The position numbers and the translations under genes were made by a program. From Serilophus lunatus (lineage: Eukaryota > Chordata > Aves > Passeriformes > Eurylaimidae), in contig VXBA01001485.1 in the NCBI GenBank assembly GCA_013399895.1, positions 70,713-134,712 on the forward strand: a DNA stretch of 64,000 nucleotides. Reading direction: 5' to 3'. This document shows, piece by piece, positions 11,731 to 24,422 of this stretch. The notes beneath the pieces were generated by a model. It was given only the letters and a program-made list of their open reading frames with translations. It did no database searches and had not been told where the DNA came from. How positions within the stretch are numbered: position 1 is the stretch's first letter; each line of letters opens with the position of its first letter.

Positions 11731-14084
11731 TTCAATACCTGTATTAGAAGCCCTGTTATTTAAGCTTTCTTTACACTCATGGGACAGACAGCACCAACAG
11801 GTAGTGACCCAGCTCATGTAGGATAAGCATCTCTCCTAGAAAAGTCCATGCTTTTCCCACTCAGTAAAGCATGGTGAGAGTGAATTCTCCCTGAATATCT
11901 CTGAGAAGTGCCTACAGGCAAGTGGAACAAAACAGGTTTTTCCCTCTTTGGCTGCATATAGGCTGCCACAACCCTTTCCAGAGCAGTCTTAAGGTGAAAC
12001 AGCTGCCTTTGTTCATTGCTGGCAATGAACAACTCTAGAGTCAGAGTTGAATCAGTCATTCTTGTATTCCCATGGAGAAAAAACCCCCATCCTCTTTTTC
12101 CCCCTTCTTGCCCATTCTCTTTCCTGCGACTAGATCACAGTTATCTGTGCATTGACTGACAAGGCTGCTGAGGAATGGCTCAGTGACTTTCCTGAGACCC
12201 AGCACTGACAGCACTCAGCTCCATGTCAAATGGGCAACATGAACACAAACATGTCCGTAGAATAGTGTTCTAATACTACCTAAATGGGCTCCCCAGGTTG
12301 CTGAGAACCTAATGAACTGGGAGACTGATCTTTCTTCCCAGCATGATTTGACACATGATATAAAAGGTTCCTATCAAAGAGATGCAATTCAACCTGGCAC
12401 AGCTCATTTTCCAGAAGCACCTGGGGAACGTCCGGCAGCAACTGTGCTTTCCCCACTCCCTTGATTAATTAGGAGTTCATGAGACTGAGACCTAGGAGAG
12501 AGGAATGTCTTGTCCATCTTACTAGGAGAGGAAAGGGAATTTTAGTGGAAAATAGGCTCCAGGCAGAGCTCCAACATAACTGTTAAAGGACACTCTGTGC
12601 CTTGGCTGAAAAGATTTCAATATGATGGCAACTGGCTGAATGATCAAATCAGTTTTACAGTCAATATTATTTCTAACATTATTGTAGAACCGTGACTAAA
12701 ATTCACCAGCATACAATCACACCATCATAGAATTCCGCTGTCAAAATGTGGAGAAGCATCATGTTCAGTTCAAGAAAGTGATGTTATATGAGAGTCTAAC
12801 AGTGCAGGGGAGTACTTTTGGTTCCTGGTCTCATATGCATTATATATATATCCTGTTTCTTCTTAAAAGCCAACTTTCCTCTTGATTTTTACATTTGCTA
12901 TTTCATTAACTTCCTTTTTGAAAAAAAAAAATTATGGAGAGATCATTATAGCAGTCCCTAGACAAGTATGATTGAGCATGAGTGATTTTTTTTCAATAGA
13001 TGAAGCAAACAAGCACAAACTGCTCATGCACAACTTCTGGCATGTTTAGTTGAAATGTTCCTTTTCTCTTTGTGATTGTTCTTACTGCACAGAAGCCTTG
13101 ATTTAGGTGTCTGCAGCTAACAGAAAACATCAGCATTGTTGATACAGTGGGGAGGGAGTTTTCCTTCCTTGTAAGATGTACTGCTAACAAATGTTCTTTT
13201 TCATCCAGACAGCAATACAGTCACAGATTACTGAAAATGTCAATTTCTTGTCAAAAACTGTGACCAGCTAAAGACAGAACAGGTATACCAGAAGCTGATA
13301 GTTTGGGAAACTCATTATGATAGTGAATGATTGTTTTTCATTGTGCAATTCCTTACTGCTGCAAAGTTCAGAAGAAGAAAATGAATTATGTACTATGTTT
13401 TAAAAGTATGCACCACATGAAAATTCAGAAAGAGATAAAGTCTTTTTTGAGAAATGTCAGGCAATTTTTAAAGGAATTTTAGCTTGTGTGCATTGGTGTG
13501 AGCTTGTATGTGTTCGGTTCAAACCTTTGAAACTAGTTTACTGAATAAATATGAAAAGTATGTCATGACACTTGTGTAAATCTCTAGGTTTACAGAGCAC
13601 TAAATAACAGTATGCTTTCCTATAAATATCTCAAATCCATATGTAAAAAACTCCTTAAAAGATAGGATTGAATCCAACTATTAAAGTACATCCAATGTTA
13701 TTTGGATTGCAATTGAACTTCGTAGCAGTTGCATCCACTTACATAGAGGCTGAATTTGTCTTTTAGGAAACAATATTACAAAAAACATCTGCATCAAAGT
13801 AAATTTTTCATAACAGTTTGGCATTTGAGTGGTGTAATTTCCGAAGGCCCGTGCACCTTGTAGCAACCACTGAAAAGCCCCTGCTGAAGCTCACAAGTCA
13901 CTAAGGGCCAGAGAACACTGAAAAATTCTGATAATCAGTTTTCATGCTGCCCAAGTTGGAATTTAGAAGCTAAATCTTAGACTGTCTTGTGTATGCATAT
14001 GTGAAGTATATGTTTTGCTTAATCTTTCTTTGCCTCTTTTTTATTTTTTTATAATTTCGATAACATGATGCATTGTGAATGACA

Positions 14085-14345
14085 CGATCACAGAGTGATT
14101 GAGCTGGAAAGGGATATCTGGAAATCACTTGGTCAAACCCCAGTATTCAACTTAAACCCGGTTGCCCAGGACCATGTCTGGATGCCTTTTGAATATCTCC
14201 AAGGATGAAGACTTCACAACCTCCCTGCACAACCAGTGCCAGTGCTTGGTCACTTCCAGAGTAAAAAAAGCATTTCCTAATGTTCAGAAAGAACTTCCTG
14301 TGTTTCAGCTTGGGCACATTGCCTCTAGTCCTGTCCCTGGGCACC
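14085..14345 (-). mobile_element. CR1 LINE 3' end, degraded
   Basis: The plus strand shows antisense CR1 landmarks in order: CGATCACAGAGTGATTGAGC, then GGAAAGGGATATCTGGAAAT, a 'CAACCTCCCTGCACAACC' block, and 'TTGCCTCTAGTCCTGTCCCTG'. On the minus strand this reads as the RDRTRGN...KLKHRKFFLNIRK segment of the CR1 ORF2 C-terminus, with frameshifts. Old copy, sense to GRIA4. Confidence 0.8.
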
Positions 14346-16576
14346 AACGAAAAGTCTACTGCTTGATAGCAGCACTCCAGTCACAGAAGCCATTCTATTA
14401 CGTCTTCCTTACATCTTCCATACCATCTACCTGCATGTACATCACCCTTGCCCTCATACCCTTTCCTCTCACAAGCAGGTTTTGTTATTGTTACTTGTTA
14501 TTGAAGAACCGAGTAAGAAATGCTGTATAAATGAAAGTAACATGAACATTGGCTATTGTTTTCCATTTTACTAAACTATATGGAAGTCTGCCTCTGTCTA
14601 GCTGTGACATTTTCTCATGGTCTGTTCACATATTTTTTAAAGCTGTGGGCAACAAAAATCAGTTTTCCACAGATGAGAACCATGCATTTCTCTTTCTGGA
14701 AAGGCTTGTTTTTAAAAGATATTGCTGGGTGACACATAAGTCATATTAGGTAGGACATGAGAAGAAGATATTAAAAGTGAGGGCCTCTTAGTTCAATTAA
14801 GTATAGTCATTTCTCAAGTATTATACAGGATTTGTCAGGATGGACCACAGAATTGGTCCAGTGATCACATATGAAGCGCTATATAATACATGAAAAATAA
14901 ATTCTTGTGAGTAGCCAGATCTGTCAAAGGTGTTATGACTTGTTATATCAAAGACAGGTGATGGCTTAAGAGTGGTAGAGAGGCATGACCGAAAGATAAG
15001 AAAAGCACATTGCACCTCTAGTATATCACAGGCATAGTTCCTCTATTCCCAGCCACCTTCCTCTAAAATTGCAGGTAAGAAAAGACGATGAGGATGTCCC
15101 TGCAGTGGTTCCAGCCAGATCCATCCTCCAAAATAGGTGGAAAAGGTTGAAACGTGAACCTTTTTCAAAAGTTTGCTGAAAAGCAAATTCTTTAATGTGT
15201 TACTGAAGGTGTGACCTAATTAACCGAATCTTTTGCACCTTGCCTTTCCTTCTGGACAACTGGGAATAGAGAATGGAAAGGACACATTTCACCATTTGCC
15301 TTCAATGTATCTCAGCCCATATATATCCCCTTGGCTGCCAATACAGTGTCATGGAGCCAAGAAGGAAGCAGGACTGATAGCAAGGTCAGACACATTGCTT
15401 GGCAGGAGACTGTGGACTTCCCAAGAGGGAGGGAAGACAAACTCACCCTTCCCAATTTATTTTCAGTCATCTGTCATGCTTTCGAAAGAGAACTGCATCA
15501 ATATGCCTTATACTCAAGCACATGCTTTGCTTTGGTATACAGCTCTATACTGTGAAATACTGGCAAATTTTTCATCCGAGTGTGTAACTCTGCCTGGGGT
15601 CTGCAATTTAACACTCTGCCTCCTCAGCACTGGGGCAGGTAACTGTCTCTGGCAACACACAGTTCACCTGTGTTACTATTTACTGCTCTTCCCACTTCTG
15701 AACCGATATCAGAGGGCTACTTAATTCAATTGCTTTGGCTGTACTCAAGCAGTCATGAATCGCCAATTCACCATCACCTCCTCCCTTTCCTTGTTCTGAT
15801 GACTACACAAACAAACCAGACCACAGAGAGTCCAAAGGAAATAAAATCCATGATCCTGTGTACATTTTCTGCTTTTATTTGTTTAATACTGTGATAAGTG
15901 GATGAATTTCAGCACTGAAGAGAAAGGGTCAACAAAGCACTAAGGCTTATCTTTTCAAAGGGATTGGGCTGAGTGACAACGAGCATTTAGATATGGAAGA
16001 TCTGCTTAGACATATATTAATGTGCACTTGCCTAAGTTGCGAATCAAGCACACAGTATTAGATACTGCAATTAATTTCAGAAAATGTAAGTATTGAGGGC
16101 ATTTTCTCTTTCTCCTCTCTCCTCTCCTTTCATCCTTAAAAACCCTATTTTAGTTACAGACTGTGATTCATGTTTACGCAGAACATATAAAACCACCTGC
16201 TTAAAAATGCCAGTAATTTTCAATACAGAAAAGATAGAAGAAATATCTGTTATTCAGAGTTCTGACCATTTTCCATCACCTAGCTGCCTAGCAACATACC
16301 ATCCAGCTGGTTTTCATTACTATGCTTGACTGACTGACATCCCACTACTCCAAGATGCACACTTGTTTTCGGGTTTCCCAATGTGTTGCATTGAATAGTA
16401 GAAAGTATCTAGTAGAAAATGCAGTTCGAGATTACTTTCACCAGAAATATTATCCATATATTCAATATATTATATATTTTTAAACCATGGAGTTCACTTT
16501 AGTAAAAGTTTGGACAACCATTTCATCATAAATAACTCATTTATATGATAGGATAGTAAATACTGACAGCACATAC

Positions 16577-16681
16577 CTTCCGAGGGCCCGTGTTTTTCAG
16601 CTCAAAGACATCCATGGTGTAGTTGACTCTGCGACCATAGTGGTCGAACTGAACATTTCCTGTCAATCCTTGTATTCGAAC
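16577..16681 (-). CDS. GRIA4: GRIA4 exon 8: end of amino-terminal domain
   Basis: This exon of 105 bp encodes 35 codons in phase 0-0, read from 16681 to 16577. The acceptor is GGTTAG and the donor GTATGT. The product VRIQGLTGNVQFDHYGRR continues with VNYTMDVFELK and ends NTGPRK. The GLTGNVQFD..GRR motif is a hallmark of the AMPA/kainate receptor amino-terminal domain (periplasmic-binding-protein fold), near the end of lobe 2. An NYT glycosylation sequon is present. Asn replaces the Ser of mammalian KSTGPRK. It joins in frame to exon 7 upstream and exon 9 downstream. Roughly residues 352-386. Confidence 0.97.
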
Positions 16682-18315
16682 CTAACCATGGAAGAAAAAG
16701 CATCATGAAGATCCAATCTTATATTCTTTATTTAAAATGTCACAGAGCAGTGCAAGTTATCCTGGTTATGTCCTTAGATTACTGTAACAGCACTACTGTA
16801 GAACAATCAGGCATTATAAAGCAACAAAGTTGGCTACTTTTCTTTATATTCCTTTTCCTTGTTAAACAATGCTTAAAACAGGCATATATATGTCAGTACC
16901 TAACTGCTAACAAAGACACACAATTGGCCTCTTCTTTTGTGCTGTGCAGCTCAACATCTTCCAACTGAAGGTTCTAAAGAGAAGAACATTTTTACCATTC
17001 TCATCACTCCTGAAATGTATCTAGGGTCGTATGAAAAAAATCAAAGGTTGTTTTGCCTGAGTTCATGTATCTTTTTAGCTCCTACTCCAGTGGATTCAAT
17101 GCACAAATGGAGCATACACTGCTCATCAAAGTAAACTTGACAACAATCTTGGCCCCAACAAAGCAACTTACTATCACAGAATATGGATGACATGCACAGG
17201 TCTTGAAAAGAGTGTTTTCAAAGCATCAGAGTGAAGAAGGACTGATATAAAGCTGCTGTGGCAGTTTTATACCACCTGTATGTCAGTTGAAAACAGAACT
17301 CTGCTTTTGCTTTCAGCACTTTACAGTGTCACCAATGGGTGACACTACATAATACTCCAAACTATAGTCCTCATCCCAAAGAAGTCATGGCCATATTGCT
17401 GCTGGCTTTGATTGCATCAGGATCGGTCCATGCAAACCTCTTTGGCTGAATTCAAAGACTTATGATGTCTGCCCGAACATAGATGCCTGACTTAATGCTT
17501 CTCTCAGTTGTTACAAATCTGTGCATCTGCACAGAGTATGTGAAGCATATAAAATGCTTTATTTCCCTCCGTAAGAGTCGGGATGTGGTCTTAAATCACT
17601 TACTCTTTCCCTCTGTCCATTTCTATCTCTGCTGATTTTTCTCCAGGGCTGAAACCTTGGCTTCCAGGCACAGAGCTGCCAGCTCTGTCAGAAGTCACTT
17701 CTCCTCAGCAGTTTCTCCTCAGTGAAGCCTCCTCATTTGCAATGATTTAAATTCTACTGCGGGATTTTTATTTTCTTACTGTCCCATTCAAAGGAAAGGC
17801 TAAATCATCTTGACAGAGATCTGGAACTTTCTAGGCATCCATATTCATCAGGAATTCAAAATCCTGACATCAGAGAACAATGGCTCTGGGTTATTCCTTT
17901 TTAAAGATGAAAAAGTACTGCTATGTGATTTCCTTGGGAGAAGCCTACTTTTACTGAAGATGATAGAAACATATTTTAAAGGCTATATTATGTAGCTATA
18001 CCTTTTTTCTTAAATGACATTGTTCTGTACAGCCAGGTGATTTGCAATAGGAACAAATGAGCTCACCAGTTCAGTGGAGGAAGTCCCAACTATCTTAAAA
18101 GAACTAACAGTAGTTTCAAATAGTAGTAGTTCCCTTCTGCCTTCATTCTGAGTTACAAACCAGAAAAGCCTGAATAGATTAAACAGTTTCCAAATGTCAA
18201 CTAAAAAATATTTCTTCTTTCTCACTACTACTTGTGAATAGTACCTTCCAAGTCATATAGTGTGCAACTAGTATCCAATAATCAAAAAGATCACTAGAAT
18301 AAAGCCTCCCCTTAC
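16682..18315 (-). other. GRIA4: GRIA4 intron 7 (about 1.6 kb)
   Basis: Short intron between exons 7 and 8 with canonical GT/AG ends (GTAAGG donor, GGTTAG acceptor). No repeat or additional gene was recognised inside it. Confidence 0.85.
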
Positions 18316-18483
18316 CTGTTTTAATGTCCTCTCCATATCAATTCCTTGACCCCATGGGGCTGCAGGGTTCGCAAGACAATCACCAGCATTTCCTCTCCTT
18401 GAAATATCAATTTTCTGTCTTCTAAGATTACGGAAAGTTTCAGCCATCACAAGTACGCCATCATATGTCAGTGCAGATGTATA
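18316..18483 (-). CDS. GRIA4: GRIA4 exon 7: amino-terminal domain
   Basis: This exon of 168 bp encodes 56 codons in phase 0-0, read from 18483 to 18316. The acceptor is TCTTTAG and the donor GTAAGG. The product starts YTSALTYDGVLVMAETFRNL, continues RRQKIDISRRGNAGDCLANP and ends WGQGIDMERTLKQ, nearly identical to mammalian GluA4. The Cys of GDCLANP probably forms the conserved amino-terminal-domain disulfide; its partner would be on an exon to the right of the window. The domain drives subunit assembly and tetramer formation outside the cell. Roughly residues 296-351. Confidence 0.97.
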
Positions 18484-20276
18484 CTAAAGAGATGAGCAAA
18501 CATATCACTTCAGAGTTGGCGTGTCTTTTAAAAAATCAGCTGTCTCAGATATTTTTAGTTTGATTAATTATGCGGCAGTTTCTAAACCTTCATTTAGAAA
18601 AAATCCCTCCTCAAAACAAAAAGCAATTTTGTCTAAGGGACAAATGCAGGACATTTCAGTAGCTCCACCTTTAATACTGTATTTCTTAAGGGCAGAAAAA
18701 TCTGTGTCTTAAGAATTAATAAAATAAACAAATGAAACTAGAGATATTCAATGCTTTTTTTTTTTTTTTTTTTTTCCTATCTGTCTTAAACATTGAGGAA
18801 TAATTCCATTTGCCCAACTTACTCAAAGAAAGAAAGAGTAATTTACTGAGAAAATGTAACTGAAAATGCATAGATAATGAGCAGACATCCAGGATACTGG
18901 AATTGTTAAGAATGATCAAGAGTAGTTTCTTCCTATTGGAAAACCTGTGTTGGCACTCTGCCTGATATATACACTGAATGGGTCTGTGTTTCTGCACTGG
19001 CTATAGTAAACGCTTTAGGTTGATAACGTGCCAAACAGAACATGTACAGTAAGTGTTTGGCAGATGTTAGCCTGGAGCCACATAAACAAAGGAATGTTTT
19101 CTCAGTATGGTCGTCTGATAGACAAAATGCATCAGGAAAAGTAGCAGCCCAGGACTGCTACTGATATGCCCTGTAACTTCCAAGATACAAATTCCCTTAT
19201 TCAAGTCTAATTTCCTTCCTTTCCTTTGTCTTGCATATTATAAGCTCTTTGAGACATGATTTATCTTTATAAATCTCAAATTTTGGTTATCCATAGATGA
19301 ATTATGTGTTATTCAAATTAATCACGCTGACTTCTCAGAAGGAGACAGCATAATCCTATTCATGTGCCAAGGAGTCCTGTAGGGACTCCTGAATAGTTCC
19401 TGTGGCCAATAACTGGGGATGTCCACACTCCCTGGCCCACAGCATTGTCCTTTATTTTTTTTTTAAATCCAGAACATAAATTTATGGAATGTTCGTTGAA
19501 TTATGTAGCTATGCTTTGTAGTATCCACGTTGATGCTTTTTCTAGATATTGGCAACCTACCGATCTTCCAGCCAAAGCAGATCTAATGCTTTTCTTTACA
19601 TAGTGCCCAGCACAACGGGCTTCAGTTTCAAGTAGGTCTGATATGCATTAGTGCATATAGTAACAGAACTATTTTGATGAAGTCATATTTATAGGTATAC
19701 TGTGATTTGCTTGCTAGAAGAATTTTATGTGAGAGAAATAATTTGCTATCAGTCTGTGAGGGATTAGGATAGACGAACATTGAGATGAGATTTCACTTTA
19801 AAATAATGCCTGAAAGTTATTACTATGCCAGGTTTTGAGGTAGAGAATTTCCACAGGAAACTCCCTATGAAAGAGTAAAGGTAGTAAATTTACAATTACA
19901 GTAATATCTCATACACAGAAGAATTCAGCTTTTGGGAAAGATCTGGACTTTAAATGAACTAAATAATTAGACTACTTAATGCATATTTTATTGAAATTAA
20001 GTTGTCAGTTAAGCATTTGACCTTCAATTGGTGTCAGTAAAGGGATGAAGTTGGAGAATAAGCGAAAAAGAACATTTCAGTACGTCAGCGAAATATGTTG
20101 CAATTTGTGTTTCCATCATACAAATATAAGGACAGGTATGATTGGTTGCCAGTAATAATAAGATCAGCTGTCTTCTCCTCTGCTTAAGTATTAAGGTCTT
20201 CATTCATGTTTCAATGTTATTCAGAAATTAGAACACTTGAGTGATGTCTTTGGTAGTGCTTCAGATCAGACAGTAC
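18484..20276 (-). other. GRIA4: GRIA4 intron 6 (about 1.8 kb)
   Basis: Intron between exons 6 and 7, starting from the weak GTACTG donor. It contains a 21-base T run (18755-18775) and a small 8-bp inverted repeat (AGGAGTCC / GGACTCCT) near 19371. Nothing else was recognised. Confidence 0.85.
18755..18775 (+). repeat. T21 homopolymer
   Basis: Twenty-one T on the plus strand (A on the gene strand), in intron 6. No flanking target duplication or gene copy was seen, so it is treated as a simple repeat. Confidence 0.9.
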
Positions 20277-20435
20277 CTTTGGTGGGGTCTCGGATCCTGG
20301 GTATTCTCTCTGGTCTAGCTTCTTCCAGCGCTGCATCAGCTTAGATACCATCGGGGTACTGAAATCTACTAGCTGAAATCCAGTCACATTGGCTCCTCCA
20401 TGCATAAATCTCTCCAGAGAAATATCTTTGAATCC
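20277..20435 (-). CDS. GRIA4: GRIA4 exon 6: amino-terminal domain
   Basis: This exon of 159 bp encodes 53 codons in phase 0-0, read from 20435 to 20277. The acceptor is TTTTCTAG. The donor GTACTG is weak, with C at +4 and T at +5. The product starts GFKDISLERFMHGGANVTGF and ends DQREYPGSETPPK. The segment FKDISLERF..GGANVTGFQLVDF identifies GluA4 rather than GluA1-3, which diverge here. ANVT is an N-glycosylation sequon. Substitutions against mammals (Met in RFMHGG, Ser in VDFST, Gln in LMQRW) are scattered, and the reading frame is intact. Roughly residues 243-295. Confidence 0.97.
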
Positions 20436-22408
20436 CTAGAAAATCAATTTAAGATTTTGTTTGCCCTCCTATAGCACTGTGGGTCCAGTCTGTTCTAGGT
20501 CAGTGCAGCAGAATAATGAATGCACAACAGCAGGATTCCATTAGAAGGCCACTTTTAAAACCAGAGAATAATGTTGAACTTTCATTGATAATTTCCATTT
20601 GTCTAATAAAGAAACAAAACCAAAAAATAAATTTCCCACATTATTGCTAGGGTGGTCTTGACAACTAAGCAACACATTGCTGGGAATGGCACACAGTTTT
20701 TGAAGAAATGCCTTTGGCAAATCAAGTGAAAATTGCCTGCAGAATACTAAAGCCTTAATTCAATTTCCAACAAAGATGGCAGATTTGAATGAGCACTGTA
20801 CTAGTGCTTTAAACAATGCATTCCTCTTTCTTTGCACATTTCAAAAATGAACAACACTATTCTGTAAATATATTTATTCCAGGATTCATTGTTTAGGCTG
20901 AAAATATCTGAGATAATGAGATAATAAAATAGACATTAGAACTCAGAGACAACACATGAGCATCTTACTCTTAGTGCAAGGAAGACATAAGAACCATAGT
21001 TCTGTGAAATAGGAGCGTGGTAGCTCTCAGGTCTTCTATATATTGTAAATCTAGAGTGACCCCAAATACTGAAAGAGAAAATAAAGTACATATACTTCCT
21101 GACTTATTAGTTTCTCTGACTAATCCTTTCACCACCTCTAGAGACAAATTCTTTACTAAAATTTGCATTTAGTGACAGAACTGAATTTCAAGAAACTGCA
21201 TAATGCAAACTGCTAAAGTGCTAAGAAGGAAGCCCAAGTTTTCCTAGCTACTATGTTTAAGGCTAGATAAGAGGTATCTTGTTTTTATTTTCTTAAATTC
21301 CTCTGATTGTCATTTATGAGTGAAAAGAGAAGTGTCTATCTCAATTTAGAAAGATTTAGGGAAAAAAAGATTTGTGGGGTATTGACCCAATATCCCAGGG
21401 GAAAAAAAACTGTTAAAGGCAGAGATTGGATTCATGTCGTAAGGGTTACTGAGGGTAAATATAAAAGGTGTCATAAAAGGCATCAGGAAGTTATAGTACC
21501 CAGATTATTTAACAGACAGTAGACAACAAGGTGTGCCTCTGTTGAAGTACAGGAGTACATGTGCCTCTCTCCACTGCGTACTCCAACAACAGGTCACTGT
21601 AACATGCAGTTCCTAGTTTACACCAATTATTTTGCATGAGAAAAATTACTTTGGGAACTATAAAATGTAATGCTGAAAAATCTAATTTGTAAGACTTAAG
21701 AGAATAGTCATGTCTCATTTAAAATACTTGAGGCCTTAAAAATAATCTGAAGTAATCTTAAATTAAGGTACAAGTACAGCAAAGCACAATAAAACATTTC
21801 ATGTCAACTAAATTTCCTTGAGGGAAAGTAGAAAAAAAACAGTTTGAAGCATACATTGCACTCTGTTCTACGTTCACTGTGCTTTGCCAGGCAGATGTTT
21901 TGGCTTAAAGAGGGAGTTATTTTAATAATAATATATTGCATTTACTCTTTCTTTGCCCTCTTTTGAACATTATCTGTGTGAATGTCCATTTTAGACTTTG
22001 AGTGAAAATATTGAACTAGTAATTTGACTGGAAATAGCTGATCTTACAGGAAAATGAATGTTTCCTGGAGAATGTAGAAAAGTTACCTCTAATTAGAATT
22101 GTTATGTTACTACTAATAAAAAGAGAAGCCAAAAGTCATAGTGTAGTTCTATAAATTCTAATTCAGACACAAGATACACCTCATAGTCCCTAATACTACA
22201 TTGATTTTGCTAAAATTTAGGAGGGTGCCCTTTGAAACTGGATGGCTGTAAAAACAAACCCAAGTTCTTTTATGTTTCACAAAAATGTATTATGTACAGC
22301 CACATGTTAGAAACAAATGGGAAATGTTGTGTGAAGTGCTGTAATTTCCAAGTAAAACTAAGAGTTTCACTTACCGAGCAGGGGTATAATTCTAGAAAAG
22401 TATCTTAC
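20436..22408 (-). other. GRIA4: GRIA4 intron 5 (about 2.0 kb)
   Basis: Intron between exons 5 and 6 with a GTAAGA donor and a TTTTCTAG acceptor. AT-rich; no interspersed repeat or extra gene was recognised. Confidence 0.85.
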
Positions 22409-22462
22409 CAGGTTGGCAACAATATAATGGTATCCTTTAACATGCTTTCCCACGCTCACAAT
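22409..22462 (-). CDS. GRIA4: GRIA4 exon 5: 54-bp amino-terminal-domain exon
   Basis: This small exon encodes 18 codons in phase 0-0 and is read from 22462 to 22409. It has a strong TTTCTCTCACAG acceptor and a GTAAGA donor. The product is IVSVGKHVKGYHYIVANL. The KHVKGYHYIxANL motif is shared by all AMPA receptor subunits, and a 54-bp exon at this place is typical of the family. The only visible change from mammalian GluA4 is Val for Ile in IVANL. It lies about 16.9 kb downstream of exon 4 and 2.0 kb upstream of exon 6. Roughly residues 225-242. Confidence 0.97.
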
Positions 22463-24422
22463 CTGTGAGAGAAATAAGAAAACAAAACAAAACAACAACA
22501 AAAATAATGTCATACTGTTTTCTCTATCAAGGTGTTTTCATAAATAGATATAAACTGAAATATATAACACCAGTAATATAATGTTGAGCATCTTTCTAAA
22601 TAATGTAACTACAACTTTCCAGGGGTTTAATCATGGGAAAATGTTAAAATTAAAGTGAGTAAAGTAATGAACTGGTAATCTGAGTGTCTTCTGTACTGAA
22701 AATGTTACTGTAGTATACTATTTTAACATATAGAGCAATTATCTATAGGACACAAATTCAGAAGGAGGACATCACACATTAACTAGAAATAACACACTAG
22801 AGAGCCTGCACACTGATATACTTTTTCGTTTGAATTAAGTGCAGAATTTATGAATCACGCGGGTTTTCATGTCTTGGGATCAAAGCTATTTCCCCTTGAA
22901 GTAGTCAAGTACTAAGAGTGTTATTCAGCATTTAGTAAACTGCTAAAGACTTTGGGAATGAGCATGGGCAAGGACAGAGCAAGAACAGTGAGGATCCCTT
23001 TGAGTGTTTAACCAAAATATAGCATCAAGTGATGCAAGAAGGCAACACCTATGATGTGCAGCTGCTACAGTCCCGATATGGCAAGATCAACCACAGGATT
23101 TAGACAAGAGCTATATCAAGCTGCCCTTGTACCAATATTATTGCAATTTCTGTGATGGAATGACTCTTATTTAATGTGCTGAAAACAAAACAGGAGATAA
23201 TATTTTGTCAGTAGAAAATAGTAACAATACATTCATTGAAAATTAAAGCTGCTTTTACTAAAGGAACTAACAGTAATACCTCTAACATGCAGCTTGAAAT
23301 CAATACCGGTACAGTCCTCTGGACTCTTATTTTTGATATTCTACCACTCGTATAGAAAAATTCTGCTTGCAGCCCAAATATGTGCCGGGTTTTTTTTTCT
23401 CATTGTGTGCTCATCTCGACAAAGCATTTTAGCTTCCCTCAAGATGTATAAATATAACACAAGCAAAAGTTTTCCACAAAGTTACTCAATATATAAGGAG
23501 AAACTTATGGATCTGTCTCCTTTTCTGCTTTGGAAACTTAGCTCTACACCATGCCTGAAGAATTGACAACTTGTTGCCTTTAGGGATCTCACCTTGTGTT
23601 CAAAAGACAGAGCAAATGTTCACTAAGCCTTGCAGCCCCTTTACCCATTGCTGTAAAAAATAAACAATATGACATTTTGGAGATGAGGACGTGCTGATGA
23701 AGGACTAAAAAACTGGACCAAAGACACCCAAGGATCCAGGATCTAAATTTGCTTTAAATCTTGGAAATATTTAATTCCTGACTCTTGTTCTAGAAAATCT
23801 GTTCCCTTTTACAGCAGAATGGAAGGGAAAATCCAAGGGATGTGGCATAAGTATGCTATTAGAACTGTTTTAATTTAATTATTTAAAAAAAATAAACCAG
23901 CATTTTTTCTTTTACCCATTTGTTTTCTAAACTCCACCTCATATGTAGAGTCTGTAGCTAAAATATTTGCATTTAAGAAGCAAAATATAAACTTGTAAAA
24001 CCACAAAAGGCACCACATCCCCCAAGCCACAACCAGATTATTACCCTTCATATAAATAAATTTTAGACTCCATAAAACTCCCATTAAGATCAAGGATTGC
24101 TACCATTTTATCTGGGCTGGCAGAGAGGGAGAAGTAACAATTTTCCCTAGTACCAGCTCAACATATGTGAGGAGAATGCTGTCAAGCAAGTTTTTTTTGC
24201 ATATAATAAAAAGGTTCAATTCCCAGCTGGTTCAATGGCTTCAAAAGGGGTGTGATCCCTGACACCAATAAAGCTTTTACATCTGTACTCAATCAGTAGT
24301 ACATGATACTGAAAATATTAGCCTCCTCATTACATTGAAACTGATATAGATTAAAAATTCACATTCTTAAATAAATGCAGCATCATAGTTTGAAAGTTAG
24401 TAAGTGGATTGACATGTCTTAA

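Larger units (their letters stand above)
10990..16576 (-). other. GRIA4: GRIA4 intron 8 (about 5.6 kb)
   Basis: Intron between exons 8 and 9. It carries two degraded CR1 3' ends (near 11488 and 14085), both in the gene's sense orientation. The remaining sequence shows no supported feature. Open frames around 15.2-15.7 kb have no recognisable similarity or splice context. Confidence 0.85.

Noticed and set aside
14162..14530. Open frame of 122 codons on the plus strand
   Set aside because: Its first half is the reverse complement of a CR1 3' end, so it is an antisense reading of a repeat and not a gene.
15233..15724. The longest open frame (163 codons, plus strand) outside repeats, in intron 8
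   Set aside because: It does not start with ATG at its first codon, shows no recognisable domain or similarity, overlaps other open frames of similar length, and has no splice or promoter context. Chance open frames of this size are expected in 64 kb.
18755..18775. T21 run considered as the poly-A tail of a processed pseudogene in antisense
   Set aside because: No gene-derived sequence next to it and no flanking target duplication was found.
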